From: Phoronis australis
Lineage: Eukaryota > Phoronida > Phoronidae
Direction: 5' to 3'
Length of the DNA: 64,000 bases
NCBI GenBank assembly: GCA_002633005.1
Contig: NMRA01000473.1
Span: 61,537-125,536, forward strand
Both the position numbers and the translations under genes were made by a program. Below the pieces are notes generated by a model. The model was given only the letters and a program-made list of their open reading frames with translations, was not told the DNA's origin and ran no database searches. Below, in pieces: positions 62,001-64,000 of this stretch. Within the stretch, counting starts at the first letter, position 1. Every line of letters starts with the position of its first letter.

Positions 62001-63081
62001 ATGTGATTCACAGTCATTGTTGAAGGACCTCCACACATTTGATGTACGTTTCCCGGACAAGAGAAAGAACAGTTTGAAGCGGTGTTTGTCATGTTAGAGA
62101 ACTCTTTAGCAGGGAGGCAGTAACAATGCTGACCCCTTGTACCGTAAACAGTGTAATTATTGGCCAAGCAGAGCTGTTGGCAAAGAGTATTGGTCATGCG
62201 ATAGTAAGGTCCAAATGAATCACCGAACTGTATTGAGGCATCAACACATTTGGAGACTTCTGCAATAAACAAAAACTGCCAATCGATTGGTTTGAAACCA
62301 AAGAAAAACAAATTCAATCATCACCGATGTGCACATTTAGATCCATGCTCCTATGTCTGACGAATAAATGCGCTTTTAACAAATTTTAGCTCAAATGTTT
62401 CGTTTCACTTGTAGACGCAGGATAGTATTATTTGCATTTGCACGTCATAGGAATGTTTTCTGAGTGTCCTTTTCCGTACTTTGCACTACTAATACAACTG
62501 CTAACTAAATAATTAATGTTAAACTAAATACAAGTCAACTCACATTGGCGTGTTACGTTTAAACCAGATTCCCTGCTCAAGTTTTGCAAACATGCGCATG
62601 CGACTAATAACGAATTTAGAGCAGCTTTTTCTACAGACGCAGTATGGTATATTAGTTGGTTCACCTCTCAAAGGAGCCTTTGGCAAAAATTTGTTCCTAA
62701 CCAAAATAGTTGAGTGGTTATATTGTTTATATCGACAATAAATTTCATAATCAAAAGTTTTGCAGTTTTTTCAATGAAGTTATGGTCTAAAACTGCATGC
62801 AGTCACAAAGCCAAGTGTACTTTGTTAACACCACTACTTACTGTAAGTTTTCTTTTCACATATATAATGATGTTCTTCTTTCATCTGTTGGCCAGTTTTG
62901 AACCAAAGTTCCCAATCTGTAGGCCAGTTTTGCAGAAGGTTTCCATCCAGCCAAGTAAAAATTCCGTTCTCTTCAATATCTGCATCTACGGCACCAATAT
63001 GCCAGCTGTCCTCCATCTCGACTGACGCCAAACCTGCGTAAATGTATAAACTTTTGTCTTCAAAAGGCATCGCATAACTTT
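43151..63081 (-). CDS. Modular WSC / C-type lectin single-pass membrane receptor (5' partial)
   Basis: Nine minus-strand exons, each with AG and GT borders: 63081-62842, 62259-61999, 58217-58098, 53058-52681, 52244-51987, 51744-51622, 51099-50998, 47036-46839 and 43566-43151. Every junction is phase 1, so they join in one frame of about 697 codons ending TAA. Order: partial C-type lectin (CTLD), WSC, two-Cys module X1, CTLD, WSC, X2, Thr-rich stalk, unknown module, then a basic/Pro-rich segment and one transmembrane helix near VVIGTSELIIVASVLGFIVF. An 80-90 residue cytoplasmic tail has no tyrosine. WSC and CTLD modules commonly occur in surface or secreted proteins that bind glycans, so a cell-surface recognition role is inferred, not shown. 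The N-terminus lies beyond the window. Two tandem genes are possible, but only one membrane/stop exon is seen. Confidence 0.65.
44630..45907 (+). mobile_element. TTAA-bounded Kolobok-like element with THAP, copy 2
   Basis: TTAA at 44630-44633 and 45904-45907 bound inverted repeats of about 260 bp that end at the THAP start codon: the left arm through GACAAGTTCGGTCGTCGTTT and CAACATGCCA pairs with GGCATGTTGACTG and AAACGACGACCGAACTT on the right (about 45632-45907). The ends match copy 1 at 11068-12169. No DDE domain is present. It lies in the receptor intron before the last exon. Confidence 0.85.
44884..45170 (+). pseudogene. Frameshifted THAP domain inside the Kolobok-like element
   Basis: Frame 1 begins MPRCCCEPGCTHYRLTHALG and continues with LRRFPKDDKLRRTW, giving the THAP Cys-x4-Cys, Phe-Pro and Trp positions. 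Near 45000 the THAP signal moves to the next frame, with GYRVCGKHFLPSDYDRDMY, the Cys-x2-His and following Phe. A single small indel therefore breaks the domain; an intron is less likely over so short a distance. Confidence 0.75.
46839..47036 (-). other. Receptor exon: unfamiliar extracellular module
   Basis: A 198-bp exon codes SELPSQNWTANVTLDSTNQ, IMTIRCIEDNNTLYFAKLR, VYGCSKTSP and GFVWWDMFCY. It has three cysteines and several N-glycosylation sites (NWT, NVT, NNT). The alternating hydrophobic pattern suggests beta strands. No family is recognised. Acceptor TTTTACAG, donor CC|GTAAGT. Confidence 0.65.
47935..49697 (+). mobile_element. 5'-truncated L1/Tx1-like LINE
   Basis: Starting mid reverse transcriptase, with FFKFSGQKPNLEKTECVWIGS-like codons near 48005, then LGKITVIKSFMISKLTHLF, LEKLFYNFVWD and a terminal Cys/His motif, LCTFCKKEPEDFIHLYRSCH. 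Stops and frame changes near 48150 and 48640 show decay; the last frame (48694-49578) is open for 294 codons. The 3' end has GAATAAATG and an A-rich tail at 49678-49697. It lies in the receptor intron, antisense to it. Confidence 0.8.
50030..50082. repeat. (AT)n(GT)n microsatellite
   Basis: A short AT run is followed by about 20 GT units. Confidence 0.95.
50338..50440. mobile_element. Solitary hAT-like MITE end
   Basis: GGGGCGGATCCAGGATT matches one end of the MITEs at 39069 and 54522, and GGATCCGG occurs in opposite sense near 50430. No duplication is visible, so boundaries are approximate. Confidence 0.4.
50998..51099 (-). other. Receptor exon: Thr-rich stalk
   Basis: About 34 residues: ATTTSTAKTTTSTTTTTVPP followed by LDDVTYEPCPEKG. 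It is likely O-glycosylated and extended. Phase 1 at both ends (acceptor TTTTGTAG, donor AAAAAG|GTAGAC). Confidence 0.7.
51622..51744 (-). other. Receptor exon: two-cysteine module X2
   Basis: A 123-bp exon codes YYKKLASSCGQLWDQLV, IEGYYYIRDASGQTKKIKCF. Acceptor CATTGCAG; the donor CAA|GTTCGT is weaker than the others. It pairs with X1 by position after a WSC exon, by length and by cysteine spacing. Confidence 0.6.
51987..52244 (-). other. Receptor exon: WSC domain 2
   Basis: Clear WSC pattern: YVGCFNISGE, TATACIEFCRGLDYIYAAV, GRRCHCEHN, SDCLDTCES and QPCGNE, with eight cysteines. Phase 1 at both ends. N-glycosylation sites NIS and NLT. Confidence 0.9.
52681..53058 (-). other. Receptor exon: complete C-type lectin domain 2
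   Basis: One exon codes the whole fold: YTACENSRWFGFNGHCYSFS, AKETC, LLTSVNDLSEKSFLSDL, QNIGFVD and RPICEKHA. Four cysteines are present but the pair that usually closes the long loop is absent, as are WND and a usable EPN/QPD calcium site; the REPNEK string lies before the IGF motif, in the wrong place. A non-classical ligand mode is likely. Confidence 0.85.
53300..54960 (-). mobile_element. Decayed L1/Tx1-like LINE, interrupted by a MITE
   Basis: Minus-strand pieces match the plus-strand LINE at 47.9-49.7 kb in order: LGKITVVK near 54850, LLWPKFVHLLQSLPSPS near 54500, YVSFFIKSLKISWLRKL near 54320, SYEELCNSYNFQLPILEFYG near 53950 and LCSFCGESSETFLHLFWECR near 53540. Frameshifts and stops break it. 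A MITE sits at 54522-54828. It is in the receptor intron between X1 and CTLD2, in the gene's sense orientation. Confidence 0.8.
54522..54828. mobile_element. hAT-like MITE inserted in a LINE, 5-bp duplication
   Basis: Ends CAGGGGCGGATCCGGGATTT and CCGTCGCTG are inverted. CTTAA is duplicated at 54517-54521 and 54829-54833. On the minus strand LINE codons for GKITVVK run into one side and those for the following Leu-Leu-Trp continue on the other, so the empty site is evident. One N at 54809. Confidence 0.85.
56126..57751 (-). mobile_element. TTAA-bounded element with THAP start (second Kolobok-like family)
   Basis: TTAA at 56126-56129 and 57748-57751 bound inverted ends TTAAAAGGGAACTGTA and TACAGTCCCCTTTTAA (one mismatch). 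The element is 1626 bp. A THAP-like start lies on the minus strand. Much of the interior recurs at 0.6-2.8 kb. An acidic frame (SSDDDDDWVSL) at 56301-56507 is of unknown meaning. Confidence 0.7.
57330..57454 (-). pseudogene. THAP domain N-terminal fragment
   Basis: From ATG at 57454 the minus frame reads MPFCMAPGCSNSSKKASSKG, a typical THAP opening with Cys-x4-Cys. The expected F-P, Trp and Cys-x2-His parts are not seen in this frame, which stays open to 57221, so the domain is incomplete. Confidence 0.6.
58098..58217 (-). other. Receptor exon: two-cysteine module X1
   Basis: A 120-bp exon bounded by TTATTACAG and G|GTAATA codes about 40 residues around LAESCTVLYENSIYLQFRY and ASQVCGISG. Its cysteine spacing (26 residues) and LA.SC start match exon X2 (27 residues). 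No named domain is recognised; a fibrinogen-like N-terminal segment is a weak alternative. Confidence 0.6.
58391..58880. mobile_element. Fold-back element built from inverted short repeats
   Basis: GCGCCAAAGG at 58391-58400 and CCTTTGGCGC at 58871-58880 mark the ends. The left arm has repeated CTTAATCAAC.MGTA.TTTTG units and the right arm their complements (ACTACGCGTTGA, CAAAAGTACGCGTTGATTAA), so the 490 bp can form a long interrupted hairpin. No duplication at the ends was found. Confidence 0.65.
59243..60190. mobile_element. Mutator-like nonautonomous element, 9-bp duplication
   Basis: TAGGCAATGACCATCGCCTC and its complement form terminal inverted repeats of about 270 bp (59243-59515 and 59925-60190), nearly identical. 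GTGTAAGTG is duplicated exactly at 59234-59242 and 60191-60199. Long TIRs with 9-bp duplications are typical of Mutator. The interior has no transposase. Confidence 0.85.
61110..61560. repeat. Degenerate nested tandem repeat
   Basis: Two larger units share TTAGAACG..CGTCAA and ATGGACATA; within them 20-21-bp steps such as TTTTGACCCATTATGTTCAT and TTTTGAGCCATTATGTTCAT recur at least six times. Receptor intron. Confidence 0.7.
61999..62259 (-). other. Receptor exon: WSC domain 1
   Basis: About 86 residues with eight cysteines in WSC spacing: SKCVDAS, NTLCQQLC, GQHCYCLP, SNCSFSCPG and QMCGG. N-linked sites NYT, NMT and NCS suggest extracellular exposure. One exon equals one domain, phase 1 at both ends. 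Confidence 0.85.
62842..63081 (-). other. Receptor exon: C-terminal half of a C-type lectin domain
   Basis: The peptide contains WHIGAVDADIEENGIFTWLDG, LLQNWP and HHYICEKK in the order of the second half of a CTLD (W-IG, F-W-DG, NW, Y-I-C-E). Only the last cysteine is seen and no EPN, QPD or WND calcium motif. The N-terminal half was not found within 63.1-64.0 kb, so it may be in an exon beyond the window. Acceptor TTTTCCAG, donor ACA|GTAAGT. Confidence 0.75.
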
Positions 63082-64000
63082 CTGGAAAAATACTTCATAC
63101 GCAATAGTGAACACTTTGTGGACAACTTTCCACTCTTTTTAAGTTTTTGTTTTATTCATTCTTGTGACGTTTGTTAATTGCTTGGCGGGAGGTTTCTTAA
63201 CGAGAACGTGCTTTTAAGAAAACAACGGTGATACAAATAATCCTTATTCACGACTTTGCTTTGTCTCTGATAAATGATAATTCATTGCAGTTTAGGCATT
63301 GAGACTGAAACATTTAGTCGACTGTCATGAAAACGTGAAGCCTTCTATAGGAGACGCATTTTTGAATTGTTGTCCCCAGGATTAAAGTCGCTCGCAACGG
63401 TACAACTAATTACAAAGATTGATTTCTTCTTATGGACATCAAAAACAAAACAAAATCACGGCAAGATTGAGCTCACAAGAAAACCATCAAATTTCACAAC
63501 CACAAGAAATAGAAGCAATACAGATACCCTGGCCACTTGCTTCCTTAAACACGGCCCGTGGTTTCACAAAACTCGATTAAATGACAGCTGCTCACCTACC
63601 ACCACACACAGTGTAGACTCACGAATCATGGGTTATTCACCATCAAAGCTCTCAACTCTCAAACACTGCCGAACAAAGTACAGAAACATGAAGGGCATGC
63701 TCTGAGTTTACGAGTCGGTGCCGTACCGCGAGTTTTGAGAGTCGGTGATTACTGTAGTATTATAGCTCTTTAGACTTAGAGATAAATCTATTGAGTTCCG
63801 GTTCCGTCAGCATTGTTGTTCCTACCACAGGCGTCCTCAGCTTCTGATCGTCCCCAATACACTACATATAATACTACAAGGTATGACACTTCCGACCAGA
63901 AATTCCACGGGTGCTTCACTTCAGCCGTCCATAGCAAACATAAAACTCAATAAATTTACACAAAACAGAGGTTCAACAAACCATGAAGAATTGTTCTTTC
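63082..64000. other. No gene recognised at right edge
   Basis: Both strands were read for the missing N-terminal half of the first lectin domain and nothing convincing was found. The open frame 63367-63705 on the plus strand has no domain or splice context. Confidence 0.5.

Noticed and set aside
63367-63705. 112-codon plus-strand frame at the right edge
   Set aside because: Composition is Thr/Lys/Asn-rich without domain or splice evidence, and it lies opposite the receptor.

Overview
The window is 64 kb of animal nuclear DNA. Genes are split by GT-AG introns, coding density is very low, and simple repeats, minisatellites and cut-and-paste transposons are abundant. An alpha-SNAP gene, a golgin-84 gene and a WSC/C-type-lectin receptor built from phase-1 exons point to a metazoan. 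The repeat content (TTAA-flanked THAP elements, hAT-like MITEs, L1/Tx1-like LINEs) is what one expects of a marine invertebrate such as a lancelet or hemichordate, but the species cannot be fixed from the sequence. No rRNA, tRNA or CRISPR was recognised.

Layout. 0-3.2 kb is transposon-derived. At 3.23-3.47 kb is a possible first coding exon on the minus strand. It shares a roughly 470-bp divergent promoter with alpha-SNAP, whose nine coding exons run on the plus strand from 3939 to 17208 (289 aa). Golgin-84 (GOLGA5-like) lies on the minus strand from 35033 down to 20200, with thirteen coding exons and 730 aa. The two genes are convergent; their 3' ends are 3 kb apart and both products act in Golgi/SNARE membrane traffic. 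Their introns and 3' regions hold many minisatellites, several MITEs and two copies of the same higher-order repeat array (A'-A-C-B). From 36.6 to 43 kb there is no gene, only mobile elements.

From 43.15 kb to at least 63.08 kb the minus strand carries nine exons of one modular membrane protein, open at its 5' end beyond the window. Reading N to C: partial C-type lectin, WSC, a small two-cysteine module (X1), full C-type lectin, WSC, X2, a Thr-rich stalk, an unfamiliar extracellular module, and a terminal exon with one transmembrane segment and a tail without tyrosine. Every visible intron is in phase 1, so the repeated lectin-WSC-X block looks like exon shuffling and tandem duplication. This receptor is the best candidate for something undescribed.

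Mobile elements define several families by their target-site duplications. Four TTAA-bounded Kolobok-like elements include three with only a broken THAP DNA-binding domain. Three hAT-like MITEs have perfect 5-bp duplications of the form CYTAM. One Mutator-like element has a 9-bp duplication and one Harbinger-like MITE a TTA duplication. All splice sites and joins were read by eye and need transcript support.
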